Made by a program: the position numbers and the translations under genes. Under the pieces are notes generated by a model. That model was given only the letters and a program-made list of their open reading frames with translations. It was not told the origin of the DNA and ran no database searches. DNA of 64,000 nucleotides from Helianthus annuus (taxonomy: Eukaryota > Streptophyta > Magnoliopsida > Asterales > Asteraceae), in NCBI RefSeq assembly GCF_002127325.2, contig NC_035433.2, positions 130,208,695-130,272,694 on the forward strand. The letters are read 5' to 3'. Within the stretch, counting starts at the first letter, position 1, and the number at the start of each line of letters is the position of its first letter. This document shows positions 11,316-24,400 of the stretch, one piece after another.

Positions 11316-12362
11316 TAGCAGTCGTTTTCAAGTTCACGTGTTGATGCAGATGTAGTCAGATTAGTGGTACAATATAATCAGGCCCAAATCCGGAAATAAC
11401 CAATAGAATCCCACTAACATATTTCCTAATCAGGCTATTAGTCAAAGATGGATCAAAATCACAAGGGTTTTCAATCTTCAACTATCATTCAAAGTGTTCT
11501 TCAATATTCAAACCCATATTCAACAAGTTCATAACATATTAATCACTTATTCACCCAAAACTATGAACAATCATCAAAACACTAAACATAACACACAACT
11601 CGGTTTTCATATATGTCCGATTTCATGACAAGTGCAACCCGATTTCATGTTTATCAACAAAAGTGATTCAAACTTCATTTAGACACAAAATATCACACTC
11701 ATCATATAGTATATGCTAACCGGTTCATCATTGTGCATATTAGAATCATCATAAACATCAAGAACAACATGTAATCTCTAACCATAAACATCATCTTATT
11801 CATGCATCACAAAACACAACAAAAATCAACCATAAACATGATAGATACTAACCGGTTGGTGATGTGTGTGTGTGTGTCGATCCAAAGTTCCAAATCCGAG
11901 AGTTCTTGTGCCAACCGAGTGGATCCGAGAGTCTTGGAAATGTGTTTGTGTTCTTAAGGCTTAGAGAGAAAAGTAGGAGAGTGTGTGTGTGTAATGTTCA
12001 ACAAATGGCAAGAACTAACTAAGGGTGGTTTATATATATAGGCTAGTTCCAAGTGGTGCACCCTTAGTGGGTTTCGAGTGGGGTTTACGGCCCAAAGGCC
12101 CAACCGGCCAAAGGTTCTCGGCCCAAAGGCCCATTCGGTCACTATTCACTCGAGACCTCATGGTCTCGAGTCGGGTTCTTTGTTCTCGGGTTGGGTTCTC
12201 GGTTCACATAAAACACGTAGACGTATATATATACAAATGCACACATACAAAGCACATAAAAGTTCACGTTTATCATTAAGTTTAATCATTCAACTAATCA
12301 CATAATGTACAAGCAAGTTACATCACGACACAACGAAAGGTTCTAGATTTCGAGTTGTCACA

Positions 12363-12380
12363 TCATCCCCAAGTTGAAAG
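12363..12380 (-). other. Polypurine tract of the Tekay-like element
   Basis: On the minus strand the sequence abutting the 3' LTR is purine-rich (ttggggatga), the expected plus-strand primer. A second similar purine tract followed by LTR-edge-like tgtgac lies about 95 bp further inside (12457-12475). Confidence 0.55.
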
Positions 12381-12423
12381 AAATTTCGTCCCGAAATTTG
12401 ATGGCACTCACTGAGGAAGCTAG

Positions 12424-15400
12424 TCAAGTTGCGTGGTTTTCCCGGTTATCCTGGGGTGTCACATCCACCCCCCGTTGATCTGGAATTTCGTCCCGAAATT
12501 CCGTAGCTTCAGCCTCAGTAGCGTTTGTACTGTTCTCAAACAGTTGGGGATATTTTTGTTTCATCCGATCTTCGCGCTCCCAGGTAAACTCTGGGCCGCG
12601 ACGTGAGTTCCAACGAACTCGAACAAGAGGTATTCTAGTGCTCTTGAGGACCTTAACATCCCGGTCCGTGATTTCGACAGGTTCTTCGACGAATTTCAAC
12701 TGTTCGTCGATCGTGAGTTCCTTCAGAGGAACTACGTGCGTCTCATCTGACAGACACTTCTTCAGATTTGACACATGGAAAACGTTGTGAACTGCACCGA
12801 GTTCTGCTGGTAATTTCAGTCTGTAGGCCACCTTGCCTATTTTCTCAAGAATTTCGAAAGGTCCAACGTATCGTGGGTTGAGTTTGCCGCGTTTACCAAA
12901 ACGAACCACGCCCTTCCAGGGTGAAACTTTGAGTAAAACCCGCTCCCCAACCTGGAGCTCAAGTGGTTTCCTGCCCTTATCGGCGTAGGCCTTCTGACGG
13001 TCACGAGCGGCTGCCATGCGTTGTCGTATTTGAGCAACCCGCTCAGTAGTGTCTACCACATGTTCCGGACCAGTGATTTGACTATCCCCCACCTCTGCCC
13101 AACAGAGGGGTGACCGGCATTTACGTCCGTACAATGCCTCAAACGGAGCAGCTTTAATGCTGGTGTGGTAGCTGTTATTATACGAGAATTCCACGAGTGG
13201 CAGATGCTTTTCCCAGCTGTTGCCAAAGTCGATTACACATGCACGAAGCATGTCTTCTAATGTCTGAATAGTGCGCTCGGACTGCCCGTCCGTCTGTGGG
13301 TGATACGCTGTGCTCATATCAAGTCGTGAGCCAAAAGACTTGTGCATTGCTTGCCACAGTTCCGAAGTAAAACGCGCATCTCGATCAGAGATGATAGAGG
13401 TGGGCACCCCGTGCCTCGAAACAACTTCCTTGAGGTATATTTCTGCTAAAGTGGAGAACTTATCCGTCTCCTTGATTGCCAAGAAGTGTGCGGATTTTGT
13501 GAGTCGATCCACGATCACCCATATAGTATCGTTTCCGCGCTGTGATCTAGGTAGGCCAGTAACGAAATCCATGGAAATTTGCTCCCATTTCCATTGTGGT
13601 ATCTCTGGTTGCTGAAGTAGGCCTGAGGGTTTCTGATATTCCGTCTTAACTCGCGCACAAGTCAAACACTTGCTGACATAAGTTGCTATGTGGGCCTTCA
13701 TGCTAGGCCACCAATACGTGGTTTTAATATCGTGGTACATCTTGTCCGAACCAGGGTGTACCGAGTAGCGAGATTTGTGCGCTTCATCCATCACAAGTTC
13801 TCGTAAGTCGCCATAGAGTGGGACCCAAATGCGTCCTGTTACATAATAAGCACCGTCTTCCTTCTGTTCTAAGCGTTGTCTTGACCCGCGTAGGGCTTCA
13901 GCTCTAATGTTCTCTGGTTTCAGTGCTTCTATCTGAGCAGCTCGTATTTGCGAAGGTAGACTAGAATGGATCGTGAGTTGTAGAGCTCTTACGCGCTTAG
14001 GCGTAGTGTCCTTCCGACTCAGGGCGTCCGCCACTACATTGGCCTTGCCCGGGTGATACCTGATAGAGCACTCGTAGTCATTCAGCAGCTCGACCCATCG
14101 TCGCTGCCGTATATTCAGTTCCTTCTGCTTGAATATGTGTTCTAAACTTCTGTGGTCGGTGTAGATGGCGCACTTGGTTCCGTACAGGTAATGCCGCCAT
14201 AGTTTAAGTGCAAAAACAACAGCTCCCAGCTCTAAATCATGTGTCGTGTAGTTCTTCTCGTGAACTTTGAGTTGTCGTGAGGCGTAAGCTATGACTTTAT
14301 CTCGTTGCATCAATACACAACCAAGACCTTGAATTGATGCATCACAGTAAACCACAAAATCTTCTGTGCCCTCTGGCAGTGAAAGGATAGGTGCACTACA
14401 AAGTCTATCCTTTAGATGCTGAAAAGCTAACTCTTGTGCATTTCCCCAACGATAAACAACGCCTTTCTGCGTTAACAAAGTGAGAGGCTGCGCGATCTTA
14501 GAAAAATCCTTAATGAATCTCCTGTAGTAACCTGCCAATCCCAAGAATTGGCGAATTTCCTTTGGTGTGCGAGGCGCAGGCCAGTTCTTAATAGATTCCA
14601 CTTTGGATGGATCAACGTGAATCCCATCCTTGTTCACCACATGCCCTAGGAAATGGACCTCTCGAAGCCAGAAGTCGCATTTCGAGAATTTCGCGTAAAG
14701 CTGTTCCTTCCGAAGGAGTTCCAGAATAAGTCGTAGATGTTGTTCGTGCTCTTCTTTGCTCTTAGAATAGATCAGGATGTCGTCGATAAAGACTATAACA
14801 AACTTATCCAGATACGGTTTGCACACTCGATTCATCAAATCCATAAAAACTGCCGGTGCGTTCGTCAGCCCAAACGGCATGACCAGAAACTCATAGTGTC
14901 CATAACGAGTTCTAAAGGCTGTCTTAGAGACATCCTCTTCTCGGACTCTCAGCTGGTGATATCCCGATCTCAGATCGATCTTTGAATAGTAGCTCGACCC
15001 CTGCAACTGGTCGAACAAGTCGTCAATACGCGGTAGAGGATAACGATTCTTTACAGTCACCTTGTTGAGTTCGCGATAGTCGATACACATTCTGAAGGTA
15101 CCATCCTTTTTCTTCACAAAAAGTACTGGAGCTCCCCAAGGCGATGAGCTAGGACGAATAAAACCCTTATCCAAGAGTTCTTGTAGTTGCGTGGAGAGTT
15201 CTTCCAACTCTGATGGAGCTAAACGATAAGGTGCACGGGCTACAGGCGCGGCTCCAGGAGCTAGATCAATCTGAAACTCGACTTGGCGATGGGGCGGAAG
15301 ACCAGGTAATTCTTCAGGGAATACCTCTGGATAGTCGCGTACAACGGGAAAATCTTCTAGCTTCTTCTCCTTTTCTGTGGTATCAGTAACTAGAGCCAAA

Positions 15401-17118
15401 ATCGCAGTGTGGCCCTTTCGTAAGCATTTCTGGGCCTTAAGAAGAGAGACGATGTTCTCAACAGCACTTCTCTTGTCGCCACGAATCATGAGAGGTTCAC
15501 TACCTAAACCAGGAATACGAACGATCTTCTCGTTGCAAAGAATCTCTGCTCGGTGTCGGGATAACCAATCCATCCCAATGACAACGTCGAAACTACCCAA
15601 GACAATAGGAATAAGATCAATAGAGTAGGTCTGGTTAGCGAGAATAAGCTGGCAACCCTTGACTACGTGTGAGGCTTCCAAACTCTTACCATTAGCTAGC
15701 TCTACGGTGTGCTTGTCGCTCAGGGGTGTAGGAATACGCTTAAGCATCTTACTAACTTCTAGTGACACATAGCTAGTATCGGCACCCGAATCAAATAAGA
15801 CTGTAACATAAAAGTCGTCGAGAAGGAACTTACCCGTCACCACGTTGGGATCATTCCTTGCTTCACCTTGACCAATCACGAACACACGCCCCCTAGCACC
15901 ATTGTTGTTGTTCCCATTGTTACCATTCCCCTGATTGTTGTTGTTGTTCTGATTCAGTTGGGGACAGTCTTTCTTGAAGTGGCCTTCAGCTCCACACTGA
16001 AAGCATCCTTTGTTGTTACCCTGCTGCTGTCGCTGGTTCTGCTGAGGTTGCTGACGATTCTGATTGACAGGATATGCGCTCCTGCAATCCTTTGCAACAT
16101 GACCAGGCTTGTTGCATCGATGACAGTTGCCCCTGGTGCATGGCCCACTGTGATGTAAGTTGCAACGATTGCACTTGGGGTGATTTCCTTTGTATCCACC
16201 ATGACTTTGACCACCGGACGATTGCTGACTGGGGCTCTTGTGATCGTCCGTCTTTCTCTGCTGAGACTGAGTTTGCACTGAAGTTGAACCCCTGCTTGAA
16301 GTTCCATCCCATTTCCGTTTATCCCCACTAGAAGTACCAGAAGTAGTTGCAGCACCTATTCGCTTCGGTAACTTGTTCTGCTCCACCGCCTGATCAGTGA
16401 GTCGGTGAGCCAACTGTACGACCTGTTGGATAGTAGTCAAGTTCGCTGAAGTCACATGACTTTGGATCTCTGGCACCAAGCCCTTGAGATAGAGTTCAAT
16501 TCGCTTGTAGGGAGGATCCACCATAGTAGGACACAACAAGGCAAGCTCATGCGATCTCTTAGTATATGCCTCAATCTCTGATCCCGACATCTTAAGATTG
16601 TAGAACTCATCTTCCAGTTTGTGAATGTCGTCACGACTGCAGTATTCCTCCCTGATCATTTCCTTGAAGTTTTCCCATGGGGTGGCGTTGGCAGCAACCA
16701 ACCCTAACATCTGCACTTGAGCATTCCACCACGTGAGAGCCAAACCCTCGAGAGTACCAGTAGCATACTTCACCCTGCGCGCTTCAGGGCATTCGCACAT
16801 TTCGAACACAGACTCCAGTTTCTCAAACCAGTGTAGGAGACCTACTGCTCCTTCAGTTCCGCTAAAAGTTGTGGGTCGACAGTCCATAAAGGTCTTAAAA
16901 GTGCACACCGGTGCCTGAGCATACTGACCTAAGGTAGGTGAAAGAAAAGACAGAGTTTAACACAAAGGTTGGTTCACGAGAGTAGGATCCAAATGATCCT
17001 AGAACAATTTCGGACTGCAGGATATACCTCCTGCGTGTGCAGCTGCGAGCGCTGCGGCAACTCGTTCGTTGATCAGAGCCGTCAACTGGGCTTGTGTCAT
17101 GTTAACGCGTCCAGACAT
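12424..17118 (-). CDS. Tekay-like Gypsy gag-pol polyprotein with a short first exon
   Basis: The main frame runs uninterrupted from 16928 to the stop at 12424. In order it shows a retrotransposon gag domain; two CCHC zinc knuckles ([28 protein letters not shown]); an aspartic protease with DSGAD; a reverse transcriptase with FIDDILIYS; an RNase H beginning YCDAS; an integrase with an HHCC finger and DDE core ([17 protein letters not shown]); and a C-terminal chromodomain-like segment. It has no ATG at its beginning. A likely first exon is 17118-17028 (ATG at 17118, 91 nt). Donor gtatat and acceptor ccttag (ending 16929) would join it in phase to the main frame, giving about 1,530 residues. 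The alternative is initiation at a non-ATG codon or at the first internal ATG. The splice is inferred from frame and signals. Confidence 0.92.
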
Positions 17119-17410
17119 GGTTCTTCATAATAAAAGCAATACGTGTGAGAGAGGTTCGCGAAAGCACGATAGTAGGACAGAGTAAGCACACACGTGTTCA
17201 AACAACAGTAGCTATACTAATCCAGCATACCATGAGCAATGTACTACGCAACTAACAAGTAGGCAATATACATACATCATATTACCTAAAGCGTCGAGCC
17301 TTGCATGAGGAGCGAAGTGTCGTTGTGGACCGTTGAGCACTAAACCGGTTATAGTCTGGTTTTAACAAAAACGTTTCTCCTTTATTAAAACCAAGTTCAC
17401 TATAACCAAT

Positions 17411-17426
17411 GGCTCTGATACCAATC
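17411..17426 (-). other. Primer-binding site of the Tekay-like element
   Basis: Immediately inside the 5' LTR, the minus strand reads gattggtatcagagcc. It holds tggtatcagagcc, the usual match to the 3' end of initiator tRNA-Met, offset from the LTR by three bases. Confidence 0.9.
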
Positions 17427-19919
17427 TGTCACACCCCCAAAATCCCACCTGCGGAGTACTACCGCTTGGAGGCGTGACTGACCAGGATCCAGCCACCAAT
17501 CATACTGAACAAGCATATAAGTAATTATAAAAGTTTAACCAATACGATTGGTGTTCCAAAACAAATAAGTTTAAGTTGCAAGCGGAAGCATAAGTTTAAA
17601 GTTATAACATAAGTTCCAAAAGTTTCAAGTTTAACATAGTCTTGTAGCAATCCCTGTCCCACAACGATCCTCCTCCATGCAAGCTCCCACTGAGTACCTA
17701 TGGTCCTGCAAAGCATGAAGTAACGAGTCAACAACTAGTTGAGTGAGTTCACGGGTGGGCGTTCGTTTTAGTTGTTTCGAAAACAGTTTACTTTATCTGG
17801 CATCCTGCCGTGGGGGTTACCCCATAGTTTAAAAAAAAAAACGTGACCAGTTCATTCCCAGTTACTCCGGCACTCCGGCCGTGGGGGCTACCCCATGATA
17901 GTTATCAGGCATTTCGGCCGTGGGGGCTACCCCATGCGTACATCATCTGGCTCTCCAGCCGTGGGGGCTACCCCATGTGTATACTAGACTCGTTACCGTA
18001 TCGATTGCTGACTGTAGTCATGTTTATGTGCCGTGAAAACATCAATGTCTATCATCATTGACGTGCCCCAGATCCATTAGTTCACGCCCGTCCTCTGCGG
18101 CACGGTGTGAGGCTTGTCAGACCTAAATAGCGCTATCTAACTAATGACCCGCTCGCCATTGGCCAGGCGATTAGTCGATACAAAAAGGAGGGACTTCGTG
18201 ATAGAGTTTTAGTCTAGTACGTTTATCCGTCCATCCGGACGAGGAATCACATTCCTGAACCACTGACGTCCTACCCAAGGTAGACGAGGAACCACGTTCC
18301 TTAACCCCGTTCCCAACCCAGGGAATCCCATGCTTTGTAAAGGGTGTGAACTCACCTTGGTTTGCTCGGCAGTCAAACACAGAAGTCAATCAAGTCGCAA
18401 GTAGTCAATAACGTCCTAACACGGATATCACGTATAATCAGATTCGAACCAAGTAGTGCACAATTGTTCAACACGTTTGGCAAGCACGTTTAGCAGTAAC
18501 AGTTAACAGTCAACAGTAGCACATACGGTTCACAAGTTCAGCCCAACTACTTAGGCCCAAACACGTAAAAGCGGTTAACACAGAAGCCCATCAGTCTGGC
18601 CCATTAACTAAGGCCCAAAGTGTGGTCTCGAGTCGCAACCGGACTCGCAAGCATGGTCTCGAGTCATGCTGTGTGTGTTGATCTCAGGTGGTTGCGAGTC
18701 GCAACCGGTGTCGCAACCGTGGTTTCGGCTTGTCATGCTGAGGTCTCGAGTCGCAACGGGACTCGTAACCTGTGGTCTCGGCTTGTCCTGTTATGGTTGC
18801 GAGTCGCAACCGCGTGGTCTCGAGTCATCACGCTGTGGTTGCGAGTCGCAACCGGGTGATTGCGAGTCGGTAGCAGTCGTTTTCAAGTTCACGTGTTGAT
18901 GCAGATGTAGTCAGATTAGTGGTACAATATAATCAGGCCCAAATCCGGAAATAACCAATAGAATCCCACTAACATATTTCCTAATCAGGCTATTAGTCAA
19001 AGATGGATCAAAATCACAAGGGTTTTCAATCTTCAACTATCATTCAAAGTGTTCTTCAATATTCAAACCCATATTCAACAAGTTCATAACATATTAATCA
19101 CTTATTCACCCAAAACTATGAACAATCATCAAAACACTAAACATAACACACAACTCGGTTTTCATATATGTCCGATTTCATGACAAGTGCAACCCGATTT
19201 CATGTTTATCAACAAAAGTGATTCAAACTTCATTTAGACACAAAATATCACACTCATCATATAGTATATGCTAACCGGTTCATCATTGTGCATATTAGAA
19301 TCATCATAAACATCAAGAACAACATGTAATCTCTAACCATAAACATCATCTTATTCATGCATCACAAAACACAACAAAAATCAACCATAAACATGATAGA
19401 TACTAACCGGTTGGTGATGTGTGTGTGTGTGTCGATCCAAAGTTCCAAATCCGAGAGTTCTTGTGCCAACCGAGTGGATCCGAGAGTCTTGGAAATGTGT
19501 TTGTGTTCTTAAGGCTTAGAGAGAAAAGTAGGAGAGTGTGTGTGTGTAATGTTCAACAAATGGCAAGAACTAACTAAGGGTGGTTTATATATATAGGCTA
19601 GTTCCAAGTGGTGCACCCTTAGTGGGTTTCGAGTGGGGTTTACGGCCCAAAGGCCCAACCGGCCAAAGGTTCTCGGCCCAAAGGCCCATTCGGTCACTAT
19701 TCACTCGAGACCTCATGGTCTCGAGTCGGGTTCTTTGTTCTCGGGTTGGGTTCTCGGTTCACATAAAACACGTACACGTATATATATATACAAATGCACA
19801 CATACAAAGCACATAAAAGTTCACGTTTATCATTAAGTTTAATCATTCAACTAATCACATAATGTACAAGCAAGTTACATCACGACACAACGAAAGGTTC
19901 TAGATTTCGAGTTGTCACA
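17427..19919 (-). repeat. 5' LTR of the Tekay-like element
   Basis: 2493 bp, the promoter-bearing copy for gag-pol, nearly identical to 9873-12362. It ends exactly at the target duplication gtttc. Confidence 0.95.
19584..19596 (-). promoter_or_regulatory. TATA box in the 5' LTR of the Tekay-like element
   Basis: The minus strand reads cctatatatataaacc, an unambiguous TATA motif in an otherwise mixed region. Transcription would start about 30 bp further on and run leftward through gag-pol. The identical motif is at 12029-12040 in the other LTR. Confidence 0.6.
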
Positions 19920-19924
19920 GTTTC

Positions 19925-21277
19925 TTCTTCGAACCATTTGCCAGAATGGTGCACGAAGAAGAAAAGAAAAGCTTTTAAACCAACCTTTGCGGTCGGGTTT
20001 GAAGGTTTTGGATGTTGTGTTAGAACTTTGCTCAAGTTCTATGTTCAGCATCCTATGATGAGATGACCATCCCTTTTTTGTGGGGTGTGCGTGTTCATCT
20101 TGATAGCTCTCAAGTAACCGTACGTTCTTTGCGGTTACCTCGTTGCGTCATTGTTGGCCCTGTTTGGTCGAACAATGTGGATCTAAACTAATGTAAATAA
20201 ACATGGTCATAGGCAAGGGGATGCCCATCGTTGTTTATTCCATGCGGTCCATTGGTAGGTAAACAAAGTCCTAAGCAGACTTGTTACCGCGGTCCGTTGG
20301 CAGGTAAACAAAGTCATAGGGAGACTTGTTACCGCTGTTCGGACACTTGCTGCTTGATAAGTGCTTGTGTAGAGCACGTATCTGCGTTCTTTCTGGAGCC
20401 ACTTTCCTTCACGCTCCAATACCGAGTTTACAACGAGGTAGCCTCGTTCGGTGATGTGGAGTGAGCTTTGCTCTACCGTAGCAACCACTCTGCGGAAGCT
20501 ATGATTATGTCTGTAGCTCTTCATGGGTGTCTGCGATGTTGCAGTCCCATTTTCGCTCAAAGTGTGCTTGTTGCACGGATGTAGCTCTTGAAGGTTCAGG
20601 AGTCAGGGCTGCTGATGTGCGGTCGCGTAGATTCCGTTCCTTCTTTTTGCTGAAGAAGTTGTTCATGCACCCTCTGTGGTTGTGAACCGGACAGGAGGGA
20701 TTTGAAGCTTGAAGAGAATGAAGGCAATGCGCTTTTCCTGTTCCTGAGATGCGGTTCAGTCCAAAGAACAACACTGGTTCTGAGCATCTGACACATCTGA
20801 ATGGGTTCATGTGTGTCACTTCCGCATATTTCACGTGTGCTCGTGAGTAATGCGGAAAAGGTAATATATCCCTTTATAGTATAGATAGATATATTTCTAC
20901 CTATTTTTTAGGGTATATAAAAAAAAACGACATGCGGTATGGGTTATGGTGCGGTAAACCAGAGAAACCGCATGCCGCTTATATTTTGTTTGGATAATGT
21001 TGTCGCTTTTTCTTGCCTACGTGGCTTGATCGCACGTGTGAGTTGGTAGAAGTTGGTGAGACGTTTCTGCATGTGCTGAAATGAAAGGACACTTGCACTG
21101 CCCGAGGCATTAAATGCACTGTAGCAGGGAGTGTAAACGTCTTCTTTGTCAGGCGCGTGGGCGGCCACGCGCGCGTGATAACCGTCAGCTAAAACGGCGC
21201 TCGACACGTGTTGTTGTAAGATACGCTCTTTTTGAACGTGATGATTTGCTTTCTCCCTCCGCATTAATTGCGATGGG
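19925..21277. other. Non-coding internal region of the Tat-lineage element
   Basis: Between the Tekay-like insertion and the promoter of the antisense gene. It has no convincing coding frame. A 45-bp unit is tandemly duplicated (20244-20288 and 20289-20333, gcggtcc...cttgttacc). Short gcggt/accgc motifs recur here and in the LTRs. Confidence 0.65.
20244..20333. repeat. Tandem duplication of a 45-bp unit
   Basis: Two adjacent units from gcggtcc to cttgttacc with a few substitutions. They sit in the presumed 5' regulatory region of the antisense gene of the Tat element. Confidence 0.9.
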
Positions 21278-21286
21278 TATATAAGG
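21278..21286 (+). promoter_or_regulatory. TATA box of the antisense gene in the Tat element
   Basis: tatataagg lies 159 bp upstream of the ATG at 21445, with pyrimidine-rich leader sequence after it. It gives the antisense gene a promoter separate from the LTR. Confidence 0.65.
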
Positions 21287-21444
21287 GGAAAACCGTTCGT
21301 GGTTTCCTCTCACTTGGTCGAAAATTCAAAAAATTTGCCGTTTGAGAGAAAGTTGTCATCTGTCTTCTCCGACGATTTTTTCTGAAATTCCGGTGAGGTT
21401 TCTAGTGTTTCTGTTCACCATCTTTTGTTTCTTTGATATTTTTG

Positions 21445-24400
21445 ATGGCTGAACCATCTAGTCCACATAATGTGGAGGGTGAAAACCCTGAACAGCCTTT
21501 AGTGGCCGAAGAAGAAGAAGAGGGGGTTGCCGGTGGCGGATTACCGGCGCTGAAGTGGACCAGAAAAAGCTTTGATCGCCTTATGCTTGAGGTCCAAATG
21601 CCCTCTGAGTATGGGGCTCGGTACCCATCAGAGGGTGACACTGGTGCCGACGCTCCGGCCGGTTATGTGACCATGTGGTCCGATTTCTTCGGAGATTGTA
21701 ACCTCCGATTACCGTTGACGGTGTTTGTTGTGGATATCTTGGAGTGGTACAAGGTCCACATTTCTCAAGTGAGTCCGCTTGGGATGATTCGGATTCGTAA
21801 TTTTGAGTTTACCTTCCGTGCTCTTGGCATAGAGCCTACCGTCGGAGATTTCCGACGGTTTTATCAGATGACAGTGTCCATGGGGTTCTTTTCTTTCCGT
21901 CAACGAGACGGTACCCCCAAGCTGATGACTCCCCCCAAGGGGATGACGATGTGGAAGAAGAAATTCTTCTACATCAAAGCTGCTGCCATTGTTGCAGATA
22001 TGACGTTTCGGAATGTGACCGAGACGATCATCGCGGAGACCATTGCGGTCCCCAGTTTGAAATCAGTGCAGTGGTTTCCGCAGCTGCAGACTATTGAGTC
22101 TGTGAAGCTGACAAATACGCAGCTGTGGTTGTTGCGCATGATGCTGAGGAGGAGTAAGAACTCGAAACCCGTGGTGCGGGAAAAAAGCGGTGGTACGTAC
22201 TTTTTGTTTGTTTACGTTCTTTATCCTCACGTGCGTTCCTGACTTTTGTGTCTACTATCAGAAGATGCTCCCGCATGGAGGATGTTTGCTCCGGATTTCG
22301 AGGGTACGGTTGAGACCGTAGTTTGTGCGGATGGTGAACAGGATCACAATACTATCATCCGTAGTAACTTCCGGGTGCCTACTGAGGCTGCACTGGCAGT
22401 TGAGTTGCCAGTAGGCAAAGGTATACTATCGAAGCTTTGCTACTTGTGTTGATCATGTTGTGTTATTGACGTATTGATTCCATGCAGGTGATCTTGGGGC
22501 CTTGGGGGACCCTGAAGCGAAAGGTGTGCCAAAGAGGCAAACTGTGAAGGGCGTGCGCTTTCGCCAAAAGAAGATAAAGGAGGTCACTACTGTGCCTCAT
22601 CTGGTGCCGCAGGCAGCAGGTATCTCTCATTCCTCTTTTCGTCGACACAAGGATTATGTGATAGTATCTGATACCCTTGAGGGTTTGGGTACAGCCGCGG
22701 AGTCACGTTCTGGTGCTGCGAAGAAGCAGGCAGAAGAGGCGGCTGCGGGAGGGACAGCTGCGGGTCCCCCTGTGATTGGTGAGAAGAGGAGGCCAGAGCA
22801 GAAAGCTGCTGGTGGTGTTGAAACCAAACGTCGGAGACTAGTAACCAAAAGGTCTGCTCCGACGCAGAAAAAACCTGCGGTTGTCGTTGGTAAGTGTAGG
22901 CTATCTAGTCTTAACTGTTGTGTAACTAGTTTTGATAGCTATTTGACTTTTTTGCAGAGCCTCAAGATGAAGATTTTTCTATCTTCGATGCTCCGGAGTC
23001 TCCCCCGCGTGCCACGGGTGCGGGTGCAACGGAGGTGCCGTCGACACCTCCCGTCAAGGTGGTACCTGAGTCAACCGTGCAGAAGGAGGGTACCGCAGAG
23101 AATGCTGCGGCCCAGATATTTGATACTGTCGACTCGTCCAACAATCTGATCTCTCCCAATGAGGGAGACGATTTGAGTGTGCGGTTTACTGCTACTGGGA
23201 AGCAACATTCTGATGCTGAACCGCAAAAAACTGGCGCTGAAGCGCGGCAGCATGATGCTGGGCCGCAGAAGTCTTCGGTTGATAAGGGTACCAGCTCGTC
23301 TGCCGGTGGTGCGGGGTATGACGGGCCTCCAATTCAGCCTGGGGAGTCTGAATTGGAGTATTACTACCGCACCTACTCCCAGGATCGCAGTACGGTGTAC
23401 CATCGACCCCCCTGGACTGTATTGCAGGGGGATGATATTGCTAACGACCCTGCGGCCTGCAGGGAGATCTTGGGCGGTCTGGGGACCCCCTTTGAAGTTG
23501 AACGGGCTCGTGCCGCACCGCGGGAGCTGCGTATAAACCAGCTCTCGACCATATTGGTAGGGACTTCCATTGTGGCGAATGCCATGTTGGAAGACTATAA
23601 AGTTCTGAGCCGCCGTGAAGAAGAGGCTGTCCGCCTGCGGGCAGAGGCGGAAAAGCTGGTCCAAGCTGCTCGTGCGGGTGCAGAGCAGCTGGAAAAAGAT
23701 AAAGCTGCTTTTGAGAAGCAGAAGCAGACCTCTGAGTGGGCTGCCACTGCCCAACTGAAACAGGTGCGTACCCTTGCTAAACTCCTTGCTGATGAGCGTA
23801 AGCGTTGGGAGGAAATTTCATCCAACGAGCGCAAGAAGTGGAACGAATCTTGGGGTTAGCAGAACAATCTTCTGTTTCATACTCGGCAGGAGCTAGCAAA
23901 CGCCAAGGCGGCAAATGTTGCCTTGGGCAATGAAAAAGCTGCGGCTGAGGCCGCATCGGCTAAAGCGCTGCAGGCGAAGGACGAGGCCCTGAAGGCGCTT
24001 GAAGAGGCCAAAGAGGCCGGGGCTCGTGCTGTGAAAGCCCTTGAGGAGGCAAATGTGGAGCGCCTCCGTTTAGACCAAGTCGTTACCAGCTTGCAGGTAT
24101 GTCTCTTTAACTGTGCTTGATATTTCATCGCTGGTTCGTAAATGTTTACCTTGTGAACTGCTTGCTATTGTTGACAGGCTGATGTTCAAGCCCGGGAGGT
24201 CGCGGTTACAGATCTTACTGCCCGCGTGTCTGCTGCGGAGGAACGTGCTGACTCCGCTGTGGAGGCCAAGGATGCCTTGGTGTCCTCCCTTAATCAGTTG
24301 GAGGCTGACCGTGAGTGGATGCGGTCATGCGGTATTTCGCGCGTAAGTATCTTCGTGTTTTAGCTTTCTGTAGACTAACACATGGGACTTACGTGTTGGT

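Larger units (their letters stand above)
9873..12362 (-). repeat. 3' LTR of the Tekay-like element
   Basis: 2490 bp from tgtcacaccccc to gttgtcaca, nearly identical to 17427-19919. Differences include one A in a homopolymer near 10277, a C/G change near 10478, a G/C near 12220 and one TA unit beside it. It includes the repeat arrays at 10241-10425 and 11068-11315. Confidence 0.95.
9873..19919 (-). mobile_element. Tekay/Del-like Ty3/Gypsy LTR retrotransposon, apparently intact
   Basis: A 10,047-bp element with LTRs at 9873-12362 and 17427-19919 and the perfect target duplication gtttc (9868-9872 and 19920-19924). Gag-pol is on the minus strand with no stop or frameshift. The LTRs differ at only a few positions. 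It is inserted in the non-coding part of the Tat element between its antisense gene and 3' LTR. With TATA box, primer-binding site, polypurine tract and full polyprotein present, it is the best candidate in the window for a recently active autonomous element. Confidence 0.95.

Noticed and set aside
9971..12305. Many short frames duplicated at 17525-19836
   Set aside because: They are identical because they lie in the paired LTRs of the Tekay-like element, not because of gene duplication.
23071..23754. 227-residue minus-strand frame opposite the antisense gene
   Set aside because: A shadow of the coiled-coil exon on the other strand; its codon structure follows the plus-strand gene.
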